DNA of 27,792 nt from JAJUFS01 sp964599565 (GCA_964599565.1 CAZRFE010000032.1:1-27792); one strand, 5' to 3'. Numbered from the stretch's first letter, positions 7,332 to 15,454 are shown. Made by a program: numbers and translations. The notes: generated by a model from the letters alone, not told the origin.

Positions 7332-7676
7332 TCAGACCTTTTCCTTCACGCGCGCAGACTTGCCCTGGCGGTCGCGCAGGTAGTACAGCTTCGCGCGGCG
7401 CACGTCGCCCTTGCGCTTCACTTCGATGGAAGCGACCGTCGGGCTGTAGGTCTGGAAGACGCGCTCGACGCCTTCGCCGTGCGACATCTTGCGCACCGTG
7501 AACGCGCTGTGCAGTCCGCGGTTGCGCTTGGCAATCACCACGCCTTCGAACGCCTGCAGACGCTCGCGGTCGCCCTCGATCACCTTCACCTGCACGACGA
7601 CCGTGTCGCCGGCGCCGAATTCCGGCACGTCGCGGTTCATCTGCTCCGCTTCGATCTGCTTGATAATGTCGCTCAT
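7332..7676 (-). CDS. rplS: 50S ribosomal protein L19
   Basis: 114 aa, normal L19 length. It begins MSDIIKQIEAEQM and contains the family motifs FEGVVIAKRNRGL and SPTVASIEVKRKGDVRRAKLYYLR. L19 sits at the 30S-50S interface. It is the last gene of the rpsP-rimM-trmD-rplS operon, 48 bp after trmD, and is followed by two hairpins. Nothing unusual is seen in the protein. Confidence 0.98.
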   Translation of the reverse strand: MSDIIKQIEAEQMNRDVPEFGAGDTVVVQVKVIEGDRERLQAFEGVVIAKRNRGLHSAFTVRKMSHGEGVERVFQTYSPTVASIEVKRKGDVRRAKLYYLRDRQGKSARVKEKV

Positions 7677-7724
7677 CGTCGTTCACCCATTGCTGTGCCG
7701 GATTCACCGGTCAATTTGGAAACT

Positions 7725-8462
7725 TCACTTCCGTTCCTGGATGAACTCATCCAGCAACGCCTTCTGTTCGTCTGTCAGTTCGATCGCATCCAGCAGATCC
7801 GGCCGCCGCTCCCAGGTCCGTCCCAGCGACTGCTTCAGCCGCCAGCGCCGGATCTCCGCATGGTTGCCATCCAGCAGCACCTGCGGCACACGCTGCCCTT
7901 CGATGTCTTCGGGGCGCGTGTAGTGCGGACAATCGAGCAGCCCGTCCACGAAGGAATCTTCCTTCGCCGAATCCTCGTCGCCGAGCACGCCGGGCAACAA
8001 CCGCGCGACCGCGTCGATCACCACCATCGCGGCCAGCTCGCCGCCGGACAGCACGTAGTCGCCGATCGACAATTCATCATCGACTTCACGTTCGATGAAG
8101 CGCTCGTCGACACCCTCGTAGCGACCGGCCACGAGAATCAAACCCGGTTCCGCCGCCAGTTCATCCGCCACCGCCTGGCCGAAGCGCCGGCCCTGGGGGC
8201 TGAGGTAAACCGTGCGAAACCGCCTGCCACTCGATGCTCTTGCATCGGCAATCGCATCACCGAGCGGCGCGACCTTCATCACCATTCCCGGACCGCCGCC
8301 ATAGGGACGATCGTCAACGGTGCGATGCCGGTCGGTTGCGTAGTCCCGCGGGTTCCAGCTCCGCAGGTCCAGCCTGCCGCTCTCCGCCGCGCGACCGGTG
8401 ACACCGAAACGCGCAACGTTTTCAATCATGTCCGGAAACAGCGTGATGACATCGATGCGCAT
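7725..8462 (-). CDS. trmD: tRNA (guanine-N1)-methyltransferase TrmD
   Basis: 245 aa, full length. It methylates G37 (N1) of tRNAs reading CNN codons, using S-adenosylmethionine, which prevents +1 frameshifting. SPOUT trefoil-knot motifs are visible: YLSPQGRRF at about 88-96, GRYEGVDERF at about 113-122 and SIGDYVLSGGELA at about 132-144. The N-terminal MRIDVITLFPDM is standard. Its ATG shares one base with the rimM stop (TGATG), so translation is coupled. Confidence 0.98.
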   Translation of the reverse strand: MRIDVITLFPDMIENVARFGVTGRAAESGRLDLRSWNPRDYATDRHRTVDDRPYGGGPGMVMKVAPLGDAIADARASSGRRFRTVYLSPQGRRFGQAVADELAAEPGLILVAGRYEGVDERFIEREVDDELSIGDYVLSGGELAAMVVIDAVARLLPGVLGDEDSAKEDSFVDGLLDCPHYTRPEDIEGQRVPQVLLDGNHAEIRRWRLKQSLGRTWERRPDLLDAIELTDEQKALLDEFIQERK

Positions 8463-8974
8463 CAGAAGTCCGGATCCCAGTCCACGACCAGCACGCGCCG
8501 GTCCAGGTCGATCTGTTTCACCACCTGTCCGCGGATGAACGGGATCAATCGCTCCCGTTCGCCCTTCAACACCAGCACGTCGTTCGCGCCGGTCTCGATG
8601 AGGTGGTCCACCACGCCGAGCTCGATGCCGGCGTCGGTGCGGACCGACAGACCTTCAAGGTCGGCCCAGTAGATTTCTTCGGCTTTCGCCTTCGGCAGCT
8701 GGCTGCGAAAGACCGCGATTTCCGCTTCGAGCAGTCCCGCCGCGGCATCGCGATCGTCAATGCCCGCCAGCTTCACCACGACGTTGTTGCCATGGCGCTG
8801 CCCCGCTTCAACCTTCATGTCCCGCCATTCATCGCGGATACGAAGTTGCCAGGGGCTGTAACCGGTGATTCCTTCGCGGGGATCGGTGCCGGAAAAGACC
8901 TTTATCCATCCCCGGACGCCGAAAAGGCCGGAAACCCGGCCCAGTACGACGCGCTTGTCTTCCTGTTCCGCCAT
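8462..8974 (-). CDS. rimM: 16S rRNA processing / 30S maturation factor RimM
   Basis: 170 aa. The N-terminal RimM domain (VVLGRVSGLFGVRGWIKVFS at about 9-28) is followed by a PRC-barrel-like C-terminal domain (YWADLEGLSV through LIPFI). It binds S19 and assists maturation of the 30S head. A GTG directly precedes the ATG; I prefer the ATG at 8974 because GAGG lies 5 nt upstream, while the GTG is too close to it. The gene sits 28 bp after rpsP and overlaps trmD by one base. Confidence 0.97.
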   Translation of the reverse strand: MAEQEDKRVVLGRVSGLFGVRGWIKVFSGTDPREGITGYSPWQLRIRDEWRDMKVEAGQRHGNNVVVKLAGIDDRDAAAGLLEAEIAVFRSQLPKAKAEEIYWADLEGLSVRTDAGIELGVVDHLIETGANDVLVLKGERERLIPFIRGQVVKQIDLDRRVLVVDWDPDF

Positions 8975-9002
8975 CACGCCCTCGATCCGAGCGTGCGGTG
9001 GC

Positions 9003-9245
9003 TCAGGCCGACTTCTGCTTCAGCAGTCCGCTGACGCGATCGGAAGGCTTCGCGCCCTTGCCCAGCCAGAACTCGGCGCGCTCGCGATCCACGCGCAGCT
9101 TTTCTTCACCACCGGTGGCAATCGGATTGAAGAAGCCGAGGCGCTCGATGTAGCGGCCGTCGCGCTTGTTGCGGCTGTCGGTGACCACGATGTGGTAGAA
9201 GGGGCGCTTCTTGGCGCCACCACGCGCCAGGCGAATCGTTACCAT
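9003..9245 (-). CDS. rpsP: 30S ribosomal protein S16
   Basis: 80 aa, the usual S16 length. It starts MVTIRLARGGAKKRPFYHIV and includes DSRNKRDGRYIERLGFFNP, both hallmark S16 segments. It is the first gene of the rpsP-rimM-trmD-rplS operon. A promoter and a short hairpin lie in the 128-bp gap that separates it from ffh. Confidence 0.98.
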   Translation of the reverse strand: MVTIRLARGGAKKRPFYHIVVTDSRNKRDGRYIERLGFFNPIATGGEEKLRVDRERAEFWLGKGAKPSDRVSGLLKQKSA

Positions 9246-9279
9246 GTGTCTTTGCTTCCTCGAGGACGGCGGTTACTCA

Positions 9280-9294
9280 GGGCCGGAACGGCCC
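9280..9294 (-). other. Small hairpin in the rpsP leader
   Basis: A perfect 6-bp inverted repeat (9280-9285 with 9289-9294, loop GAA/TTC) lies about 35 nt upstream of the rpsP start, inside the predicted 5' leader. No T-run follows, so it is not a terminator. A role in leader stability or regulation is possible but not shown. Confidence 0.4.
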
Positions 9295-9313
9295 GAGACA
9301 ACGTAAACGGCGC

Positions 9314-9341
9314 ATTTTACGGGAATTTTCCGAAAAGTGAA
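9314..9341 (-). promoter_or_regulatory. Sigma70-type promoter for the rpsP operon
   Basis: On the minus strand, TTCACT (9336-9341) and TAAAAT (9314-9319) are separated by 16 bp. The -10 matches 5 of 6 and the -35 matches 4 of 6 consensus positions. It lies in an AT-rich patch between ffh and rpsP, about 70 bp before the rpsP ATG. Confidence 0.65.
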
Positions 9342-9373
9342 GCGCGCGGCTGTGATTTGGCGGCGGCGGAAGC

Positions 9374-10744
9374 TCAAAGGCCCGGAAAGCCCCCTCCACC
9401 GGGTGGCAGGCGTCCGCCCAGGCCGCGCATGAATTTCTTCATGCCGCCCTTCTGCATCTTCTTCATCATCTTGCTCATCTGCGTGAATTGCTTCAGCAGA
9501 CGGTTCACGTCCTGCACCTGGGTGCCGGAACCTGCTGCAATGCGGCGCTTGCGCGAGCCATTCATGGCGTCAGGCTGGCGACGTTCGCCCGGCGTCATGG
9601 AATCGATGATGGCCATCTGGCGGCGGAATTCCCTGTTCGCCCGCGCTGCCTGTTCGCCCGCGTTTGGAAGCTTCCCCGAGCCCGGCAGCTTGTCCAGCAG
9701 GCTTTCGAGCCCGCCCATGCGCTGCATCTGCGCCAGTTGCTCGCGGAAATCGGCAAGATCGAAACCCTTGCCGGACTTCAGCTTCTTCGCGAGCTTCTCG
9801 GCAGACGCCTGGTCGGTCTGCTCCTGGACGCTTTCAACGAGACTGACCACGTCGCCCATGCCGAGGATGCGCCCGGCAATGCGTTGCGGATCAAAGGCTT
9901 CGAGCGCGGCAGACTTCTCGCCCACGCCCAGGAACTTGATCGGTGCGCCTGTCAGCCGGCGCACGGAGAGCGCTGCGCCACCGCGCGCATCACCGTCGGT
10001 CTTGGTCAGGATCACGCCCGTCAGCGGGAGGACGTCGCCGAACGCCTTTGCGGTATTCGCCGCATCCTGGCCGGTCATGGCGTCGACAACGAACAGGGTT
10101 TCGACGGGTTCGACGGCGGCGTGAATGCGCCGCACCTCATCCATCATCGCGTCATCGACGGCGAGACGGCCGGCGGTGTCGAGGATCAACACGTCCACGT
10201 GCTGCCGACGCGCGGCATCAACGGCGTTGTGCGCGATATCGACGGGATCGAGTGTCAGGTCGGTGTCGTGGTACGCCACACCGACCTCGCCGGCCAGCGC
10301 GCGCAACTGTTCCATCGCCGCCGGACGGTAGACGTCGAGGCTCGCGAGCAGGACTTTCCTGTCCTGTTTCTGGCTGAGCAGCCGGGCGAGCTTGCCCGCC
10401 GTCGTGGTCTTGCCCGCACCCTGCAGGCCGGCGAGCAGGATGATCGCGGGCGGCTGCACGCGCAGGTTGAGCGGTGCGGCCTCGCCCATCACGCGCACGA
10501 GTTCGTCGTGCACGATCTTGACCAGCACCTGGCCCGGCGACAGGGATTTCAGGACTTCCGCGCCGAGCGCGCGCTCACGCACCTCGGCGGTGAATTCCTT
10601 CACGACCGGCAGTGCAACATCCGCTTCCAGCAGCGCCATGCGGATCTCCCGCAGGCTGTCCTTGATGTTTTCTTCGCTGAGACGACCCTTGCCGCGCACG
10701 CCATCGAGGACGCGCCCAAGCCGGTCGGAAAGGTTCTGGAACAT
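9374..10744 (-). CDS. ffh: Signal recognition particle protein Ffh (SRP54)
   Basis: 456 aa, full length. The order is an N domain (about 1-85), a G domain with P-loop GLQGAGKTT at 106-114 and DTAGR further on, and a Met-rich M domain (about 300-456) that binds 4.5S RNA and signal peptides. The C-terminus is a Gly/Pro-rich tail. It targets nascent inner-membrane and exported proteins to FtsY/SecYEG. The start MFQNLSDRLGRVL is canonical; the 50 extra upstream codons of open frame overlap the promoter region and the neighbouring gene and are rejected. No 4.5S RNA gene is visible here. Confidence 0.98.
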   Translation of the reverse strand: MFQNLSDRLGRVLDGVRGKGRLSEENIKDSLREIRMALLEADVALPVVKEFTAEVRERALGAEVLKSLSPGQVLVKIVHDELVRVMGEAAPLNLRVQPPAIILLAGLQGAGKTTTAGKLARLLSQKQDRKVLLASLDVYRPAAMEQLRALAGEVGVAYHDTDLTLDPVDIAHNAVDAARRQHVDVLILDTAGRLAVDDAMMDEVRRIHAAVEPVETLFVVDAMTGQDAANTAKAFGDVLPLTGVILTKTDGDARGGAALSVRRLTGAPIKFLGVGEKSAALEAFDPQRIAGRILGMGDVVSLVESVQEQTDQASAEKLAKKLKSGKGFDLADFREQLAQMQRMGGLESLLDKLPGSGKLPNAGEQAARANREFRRQMAIIDSMTPGERRQPDAMNGSRKRRIAAGSGTQVQDVNRLLKQFTQMSKMMKKMQKGGMKKFMRGLGGRLPPGGGGFPGL

Positions 10745-10801
10745 TGGCTGGTACTTGAGACTGTGAGCCGCAACGGGTGCGGACGGTGAATCCGGGCGGG
10801 G

Positions 10802-10807
10802 ATTATA
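10802..10807 (-). promoter_or_regulatory. -10 element (TATAAT) upstream of ffh
   Basis: A consensus TATAAT on the minus strand lies 58 bp before the ffh ATG. It overlaps the stop codon of the metallo-beta-lactamase-fold gene. A weak -35 (TTGGTC at 10827-10832) sits at a long 19-bp spacing. It would allow ffh to be transcribed independently of the upstream gene. Confidence 0.5.
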
Positions 10808-11570
10808 ACGTGAAGGTTTCGCCGCCGACCAAGCGATGCAGGCGGCGTCCGGGAATCGCGGCGCGCACTTCCTCGAAGATTTCATTTTCCGCACCGGGTT
10901 TCAGATGCGTGATCCAGATGTCGGGATCATGCTCGAGGCGGGCAAGGTCCGCGGCAAGACTCTGCGGACAATAGTGGCGCGCGAGCCAGGCCAGTTGCTC
11001 GTTGCGGTTGCCGAATGCGGTTTCGACCACCAGCAGGTCGAGTTGCGGCAGTGCGTTCAGCGCGGACCAGAGCGTATCGTTCGCGGCCGTATCGCCGCTG
11101 AATGCGAACACCTTGCCATCCTTCTCGACGATGTAGGCGACGCCCGGAACGGTGTGATTGACGTCGACTGCAACGATCCGGCGTGCGCCCACATTGACCG
11201 GCTCGCCAAGCCCGATGCTGCGAAAACGCATCACCGGGCTTTCCGCGCTCGGCAGCGCGGAGAAGTCGGGCCACAGTATCCAGTTGAAGATGTGTCTTCG
11301 CATGGCGTCGAGCGTTTCATGACGCCCATACACCGTCAGCGGGTCGTTGAGACGAGCCTCGAACACGGTGTCGACAAGCAGCGGCAGGCCGGCGGTGTGA
11401 TCGAGATGGGAATGCGTCATGAAGACATGCCGTATGCCGCGCATCTCGGCGAGCGTCATGTCGCCGATTCCCGTACCGGTATCGATCAGGATGTCGTCGT
11501 CGATCTGTATCGCGGTGGTGCGCAGGCCGGCCCCGATTCCCCCGCTGCAGCCGAGAATCTTGATCTGCAT
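10803..11570 (-). CDS. Metallo-beta-lactamase-fold hydrolase, class II cyclic-nucleotide phosphodiesterase-like
   Basis: 255 aa, no signal peptide. The zinc-binding motif is complete: THSHLDH (His53, His55, Asp57, His58), His139 in VNHTVPG, Asp160 in FSGDTA and His222 in THLKPG. The HxHLDH variant is the one found in class II 3',5'-cyclic-nucleotide phosphodiesterases; RNase Z proteins more often have HGDH. The most likely activity is phosphodiester or cyclic-nucleotide hydrolysis in the cytoplasm, but the true substrate is unknown. It lies upstream of ffh in the same direction, 58 bp away, with its own probable promoter. The stop codon is embedded in the ffh -10 element. Confidence 0.85.
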   Translation of the reverse strand: MQIKILGCSGGIGAGLRTTAIQIDDDILIDTGTGIGDMTLAEMRGIRHVFMTHSHLDHTAGLPLLVDTVFEARLNDPLTVYGRHETLDAMRRHIFNWILWPDFSALPSAESPVMRFRSIGLGEPVNVGARRIVAVDVNHTVPGVAYIVEKDGKVFAFSGDTAANDTLWSALNALPQLDLLVVETAFGNRNEQLAWLARHYCPQSLAADLARLEHDPDIWITHLKPGAENEIFEEVRAAIPGRRLHRLVGGETFTL

Positions 11571-11609
11571 TCTACGTGTGATTCCCCGCGGCGCTGTGCC
11601 ATTGGCGGG

Positions 11610-11636
11610 ATGTTAGCACAAGGTTTTCGACGACAA
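11610..11636 (-). promoter_or_regulatory. Probable promoter of the MBL-fold gene
   Basis: On the minus strand an extended -10 (TGC followed by TAACAT, the hexamer at 11610-11615) is preceded at 15 bp by TTGTCG (11631-11636). The -10 ends about 40 bp before the ATG at 11570. The short spacer lowers confidence. Confidence 0.4.
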
Positions 11637-11742
11637 TGCCGTGACATTCACGCCTGGAGCGATCGCCGCGAACGTCTGTCGCCTTCAAGGAATCATCGAC
11701 CTGTGCCATGATCGTGCAGCCCGAATCGCCTGCGTGGACAAC

Positions 11743-12555
11743 GTGATCACAATCATCCTGGCAACCTTCGTCGCCTACCTCGCCGCCGCCGCGTTGCTGC
11801 TCGCCCGTGCGTTGCGCGGTGCCAATGCGACGCAACTCGCGCGCTGGCTCGCCCTGCTGTTCGCCGCGTGCGGCGTGGTGCTGCACGCAGTGGCACTGCA
11901 TCGTGCGATCCATCTTCCGGGCGGACTCGACCTTGGCGTGATCAACATGTTCTCCGTGATGGCGTGGCAGATCGGCCTGCTCACGCTCATCAGCTCGCTG
12001 CGCGCCGGTACGGCGAACCTCGGCATCGGACTGTATCCGCTGGTCGGCATCAGCACGCTGCTGCTGCCGCTCGGCCATTCAACGCGGACCGTGCTTCAAC
12101 AGCTGAGCTGGCAACTGGAGGCGCACATCCTGCTGTCGGTTCTCGCCTATGGCCTGCTCGCACTTGCCGCTTTCCAGGCAATCCTGCTTGCTGTCCAGGA
12201 TTACCGGCTGCGCCGGCGCCAGCCCGGCGGCATGTTGCGCATCCTGCCGCCGCTTGCGGTGATGGAAACCCTGCTCTTTCAAACGCTCGGGCTCGGTTTC
12301 GCGCTGCTCAGCCTCGCGCTGTTCAGCGGCATGATCTTCCTCGAAGACCTGTTCGCGCAGCATCTTGCCCACAAGACCGTGCTGTCGATCTTCGCCTGGG
12401 TGGTGTTCGGCGTGCTGCTGTGGGGACGCTGGCGCTACGGCTGGCGCGGCAAGGTCGCGATGCGCTGGACACTCGGCGGATTCACGCTGCTGGTGCTTGC
12501 CTACTTCGGCTCGAAGCTTGTGCTCGAAACCATCAAGGGCATTCACTGGGGCTGA
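11743..12555 (+). CDS. ypjD: YpjD/CcsA-like inner-membrane protein (cytochrome c assembly family)
   Basis: About 270 aa from the GTG at 11743, with around eight membrane helices. It resembles the CcsA/CcmC-type heme-handling superfamily: conserved membrane His residues occur in QLEAHILLSVLAYGLLALAA and AHKTVLSIFAWVVFGVLLWG, and the C-terminal loop contains GWRGKVA, typical of E. coli YpjD-type proteins. Its exact function is not settled for this branch. The start is uncertain: in-frame GTGs exist at 11641, 11734 and 11743, none with a strong ribosome site. I chose 11743 because the first helix starts right there. In E. coli, ypjD and corB (yfjD) lie next to ffh, and the same trio is seen here with the MBL-fold gene inserted. 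Confidence 0.88.
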   Translation: MITIILATFVAYLAAAALLLARALRGANATQLARWLALLFAACGVVLHAVALHRAIHLPGGLDLGVINMFSVMAWQIGLLTLISSLRAGTANLGIGLYPLVGISTLLLPLGHSTRTVLQQLSWQLEAHILLSVLAYGLLALAAFQAILLAVQDYRLRRRQPGGMLRILPPLAVMETLLFQTLGLGFALLSLALFSGMIFLEDLFAQHLAHKTVLSIFAWVVFGVLLWGRWRYGWRGKVAMRWTLGGFTLLVLAYFGSKLVLETIKGIHWG

Positions 12556-12642
12556 GAACGATTCCCGCTTGACAGCACCTCGGCGCGGCACGCGAAAATA
12601 GCGACTTCGCGGTGGAAGCCGCAGTCCGGAGGCCGCTCCCGG

Positions 12643-13950
12643 TTGGACGACATCCCTACTGGCGCCATGATCGGCGCTCTCCTTATCCTCCTGGTTCTCT
12701 CCGCGTTCTTCTCCGGTTCTGAAACGGGGCTGATGACCCTGAACCGCTATCGTCTGCGCCACAGCGCAAGATCGGGACATCGTGGCGCGCAGCTTGCCGA
12801 ATCGCTGCTCTCGAGGCCGGATCGCCTGCTCGGTCTGATCCTGTTCGGCAACAATCTCGTCAACATCGCGGCCTCCGTTCTCGCCGGCGCGATCGCCATG
12901 CGGCTGTACGGCCAATCCGCGCTTGCGTGGGTGCCGTTCGCGCTGACCCCAGTCGTGCTCATCTTCGGTGAAGTGCTGCCGAAGACATTCGCGGCGCTGC
13001 ATCCCGATCGCGTGGCGATGCCGTCCGCCTACATCTATTACCCGCTGCTTCGCGTGTTCGGCTGGCTGGTGTGGCTGATCAACCTCGCCACGAACGGACT
13101 GCTGCGCCTGTTCGGCGTATCGCCGGATCGCGTCGCGGAGAATCCGCTCAGCAACGAGGAACTTCGCACCGTGGTGCTGGAAGCCGGCGCGCTGATTCCG
13201 AAAACGCACAAGGACATGCTGCTCAGGATTCTCGAGCTGGAAGAAGCCACGGTTGAAGACATCATGGTTCCGCGCAGTGGAATCGTCGGCATCGATATCG
13301 ACGACGAATGGGACGTCATCGAGGAGCAGTTGCGGAACAGCCGGCACACGCGGCTGCCGGTATACGAGGAAACGATCGACAACGTGCTCGGCGTTGTCCA
13401 TCTGCGCAAGACGTTCGTCGCGGCGACGCGCGAAAGCCTCAACAGGGAACGGCTGCGCGAACTGCTGGAAGAACCTTATTTCATTCCGGAAGCGACATCG
13501 CTGCACCGGCAGCTGCTGGCGTTCCAGGAAAATCGCCGGCGCATCGGCATGGTGGTCGATGAGTACGGCGACATCCGCGGGCTGGTGACGCTGGAAGACA
13601 TTCTTGGAGAAATCGTCGGTGAGTTCGTGGCGGATTCACATGCAGCCGGCCAGGACATCACGCCGGAAGCGGAAGGCAGTTTCCTCGTGAGCGGCAGCGC
13701 CGCCGTGCGCACGCTAAACCGGACGCTCGCCTGGGATCTGCCCACGGACGGGCCGAAAACGCTGAACGGACTCATCCTGGAAACGCTTGAAACGATCCCG
13801 CAGTCGAACACCAGCGTACGCATCGCGGGCTATCCGCTGGAGGTGGTGCAGTCGACGCGCAATGCGGTGAAGCTGGTGCGCATTCGCCCGCCGCAACCGC
13901 CGGGCGACGACGCGGATACCGATGCAAAAACCGGAAGCTTCACGGACTGA
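12643..13950 (+). CDS. corB: CorB-type CNNM/CBS-domain membrane protein (HlyC/CorC family)
   Basis: 435 aa from a TTG start that has GGAGG 10 nt upstream; an ATG eight codons later (12667) is the alternative. Order: a CNNM/DUF21 membrane domain (about 8-180) with FFSGSETGLMTLNRYR and IFGEVLPKTFA; a CBS pair (about 205-325), with IMVPRSGIVGIDID, HTRLPVYEETIDNVLGVVH and VVDEYGDIRGLVTLEDILGEIVGE; and a C-terminal CorC_HlyC domain (about 345-420). Homologues act in Mg2+ transport or efflux and bind Mg-ATP at the CBS pair. It follows the YpjD-like gene by 87 bp and probably shares its transcript. The stop codon directly abuts that of radA. Confidence 0.95.
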   Translation: MDDIPTGAMIGALLILLVLSAFFSGSETGLMTLNRYRLRHSARSGHRGAQLAESLLSRPDRLLGLILFGNNLVNIAASVLAGAIAMRLYGQSALAWVPFALTPVVLIFGEVLPKTFAALHPDRVAMPSAYIYYPLLRVFGWLVWLINLATNGLLRLFGVSPDRVAENPLSNEELRTVVLEAGALIPKTHKDMLLRILELEEATVEDIMVPRSGIVGIDIDDEWDVIEEQLRNSRHTRLPVYEETIDNVLGVVHLRKTFVAATRESLNRERLRELLEEPYFIPEATSLHRQLLAFQENRRRIGMVVDEYGDIRGLVTLEDILGEIVGEFVADSHAAGQDITPEAEGSFLVSGSAAVRTLNRTLAWDLPTDGPKTLNGLILETLETIPQSNTSVRIAGYPLEVVQSTRNAVKLVRIRPPQPPGDDADTDAKTGSFTD

Positions 13951-15321
13951 CTAGAAACCGGCGGCCTGCAATGCCTGATCGAGCCGCTGCACGGATACGA
14001 TTTCCATGCCGTCGATGCGAAGACTCCGCGGTGCGTTGCCTTTCGGCACGATGGCGCGGCGGAATCCGTGCTTCGCCGCTTCGCGCAGGCGTTCCTCGCC
14101 GTTGTAGACAGGGCGCACCTCGCCCGCAAGCCCGACTTCGCCGAACATCACCAGTCCCGCTTCCAGCGGCTTGTCGCGCAGGCTCGACAACGCCGCCAGC
14201 AGCACCGGCAGGTCAGCTGCCGTCTCCGCCACGCGCAGACCGCCGACCACATTCACGAACACATCCTGGTCGTACATCGCGACGCCGCCATGCCGGTGCA
14301 GCACCGCGAGCAGCATCGACAGGCGGTTCTGCTCCATGCCGACCGCAACGCGACGCGGATTGGCGAGATGGCTGTCATCGACCAGCGCCTGCACTTCCAG
14401 CAGCAATGGACGGCTGCCTTCGCGCGTCACCGTCACCGCACTGCCGCTCACCGGGCCGTCGTGCTTCGAGAGAAAGATCGCGGAGGGATTCTTCACTTCC
14501 TTGAGGCCGGTATCCGCCATCACGAACACGCCGAGTTCGTTGACCGCGCCGAAACGATTCTTCACCGCGCGAATGACGCGATAACGCGAACCGGCGTCGT
14601 TCTCGAAATACAGCACGGTGTCGACCATGTGCTCGAGTACGCGCGGCCCCGCGATCACGCCTTCCTTCGTCACATGGCCGACGAGAAAGACGGCGATGCC
14701 TGTCTGTTTTGCGAGCCGTACAAGCTGCGCGGCCGCTTCACGCAACTGCGCGACGGCGCCGGGCGCGGACTGGAGATTCTCGGAGTGCATGGTCTGGATG
14801 GAATCGACGATCAGCACACCCGGCTGTTCCGTGCGCGCTGATTCTGCAATCGCCTCGACACAGGTTTCCGCGAGCAGGCTGAGACCGGCCGCCGGCACAC
14901 CAAGGCGACGTGCGCGCAGACCAACCTGCTGCAGCGATTCCTCGCCAGTGACGTAAAGCACATCGAGACTCTCGCTCAGCGTCGCGGCCGCCTGCATCAG
15001 CAACGTCGATTTCCCGATCCCCGGATCACCGCCGATCAGCGTGACCGAACCTGCAACAAGACCGCCGCCCAGCACGCGATCGAGTTCGCCGATGCCGGTA
15101 ACGGTGCGTGGCGTTTCCGCTGTCGTCACATCGGAGAGGCGCTGACTGCGCGGCACTTCGCCGGCCCAGCCTGCTGTGCGTCGTCCTGCAACCGTTGTCG
15201 CTGCGGGCGCGACGCTCTCAAGCAGCGAGTCCCACGCACCGCACGCGCCGCATTGGCCCGCCCACTGCGGGAATTCCGCAGCACACGACTGGCAGGTGTA
15301 TCTTCTTTTCGGTTTTGCCAT
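13951..15321 (-). CDS. radA: DNA repair / branch-migration ATPase RadA (Sms)
   Basis: 456 aa. It has a zinc finger (Cys10, Cys13, Cys24, Cys27), a RecA-like core with Walker A GGDPGIGKST at 97-106, the RadA-specific KNRFG motif at 254-258 and a C-terminal Lon-protease-like domain (about 280-456, inactive in this family). It promotes branch migration of recombination intermediates. The start MAKPKRRYTCQSC is standard. It ends one base from the convergent corB stop. A hairpin lies just upstream of the ATG and may affect its ribosome site. Confidence 0.97.
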   Translation of the reverse strand: MAKPKRRYTCQSCAAEFPQWAGQCGACGAWDSLLESVAPAATTVAGRRTAGWAGEVPRSQRLSDVTTAETPRTVTGIGELDRVLGGGLVAGSVTLIGGDPGIGKSTLLMQAAATLSESLDVLYVTGEESLQQVGLRARRLGVPAAGLSLLAETCVEAIAESARTEQPGVLIVDSIQTMHSENLQSAPGAVAQLREAAAQLVRLAKQTGIAVFLVGHVTKEGVIAGPRVLEHMVDTVLYFENDAGSRYRVIRAVKNRFGAVNELGVFVMADTGLKEVKNPSAIFLSKHDGPVSGSAVTVTREGSRPLLLEVQALVDDSHLANPRRVAVGMEQNRLSMLLAVLHRHGGVAMYDQDVFVNVVGGLRVAETAADLPVLLAALSSLRDKPLEAGLVMFGEVGLAGEVRPVYNGEERLREAAKHGFRRAIVPKGNAPRSLRIDGMEIVSVQRLDQALQAAGF

Positions 15322-15322
15322 T

Positions 15323-15338
15323 CGAAATCCCGATTTCG
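15323..15338 (-). promoter_or_regulatory. Hairpin over the radA ribosome-binding site
   Basis: The arms 15323-15329 and 15332-15338 are exact reverse complements. In the radA mRNA this can fold as a 6-bp stem with loop CGGG, directly abutting the ATG at 15321. The only Shine-Dalgarno-like bases (GGGA) lie in the loop and the top of the stem. Confidence 0.4.
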
Positions 15339-15368
15339 TATCGCGATGCGCGCAGAAAAAACGCGGCG

Positions 15369-15377
15369 ATGGTAGCA
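15369..15377 (-). promoter_or_regulatory. Extended -10 element, candidate radA promoter
   Basis: Minus-strand TGC-TACCAT (a TGn extended -10; hexamer at 15369-15374) lies about 47 bp upstream of the radA ATG. No good -35 is seen, which is tolerable for extended -10 promoters. Confidence 0.35.
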
Positions 15378-15419
15378 CGCGCGACATTTGCGCCGGACGG
15401 GAACTCCGCTACTATGTCC

Positions 15420-15425
15420 TATAAT
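15420..15425 (+). promoter_or_regulatory. -10 element (TATAAT) of the kinase/phosphatase/FHA operon
   Basis: A consensus TATAAT lies 30 bp before the GTG start of the kinase gene, in a locally AT-rich patch. The region 16-18 bp upstream has no recognisable -35 (ACGGGA-like), so the promoter may need an activator. The kinase ribosome site GGGGGG (15444-15449) follows, 5 nt from the GTG. Confidence 0.55.
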
Positions 15426-15454
15426 TACAAAACCAATAAAACCGGGGGGTTGCG

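Noticed and set aside
8865..10124. 419-codon plus-strand frame over rpsP and ffh
   Set aside because: It crosses two well-defined opposite-strand genes and the promoter between them, and shows no domain.
9246..10802. Search for the 4.5S SRP RNA gene near ffh
   Set aside because: No segment resembling the conserved SRP RNA tetraloop stem was seen in the gaps around ffh. In most gammaproteobacteria the RNA gene is elsewhere.
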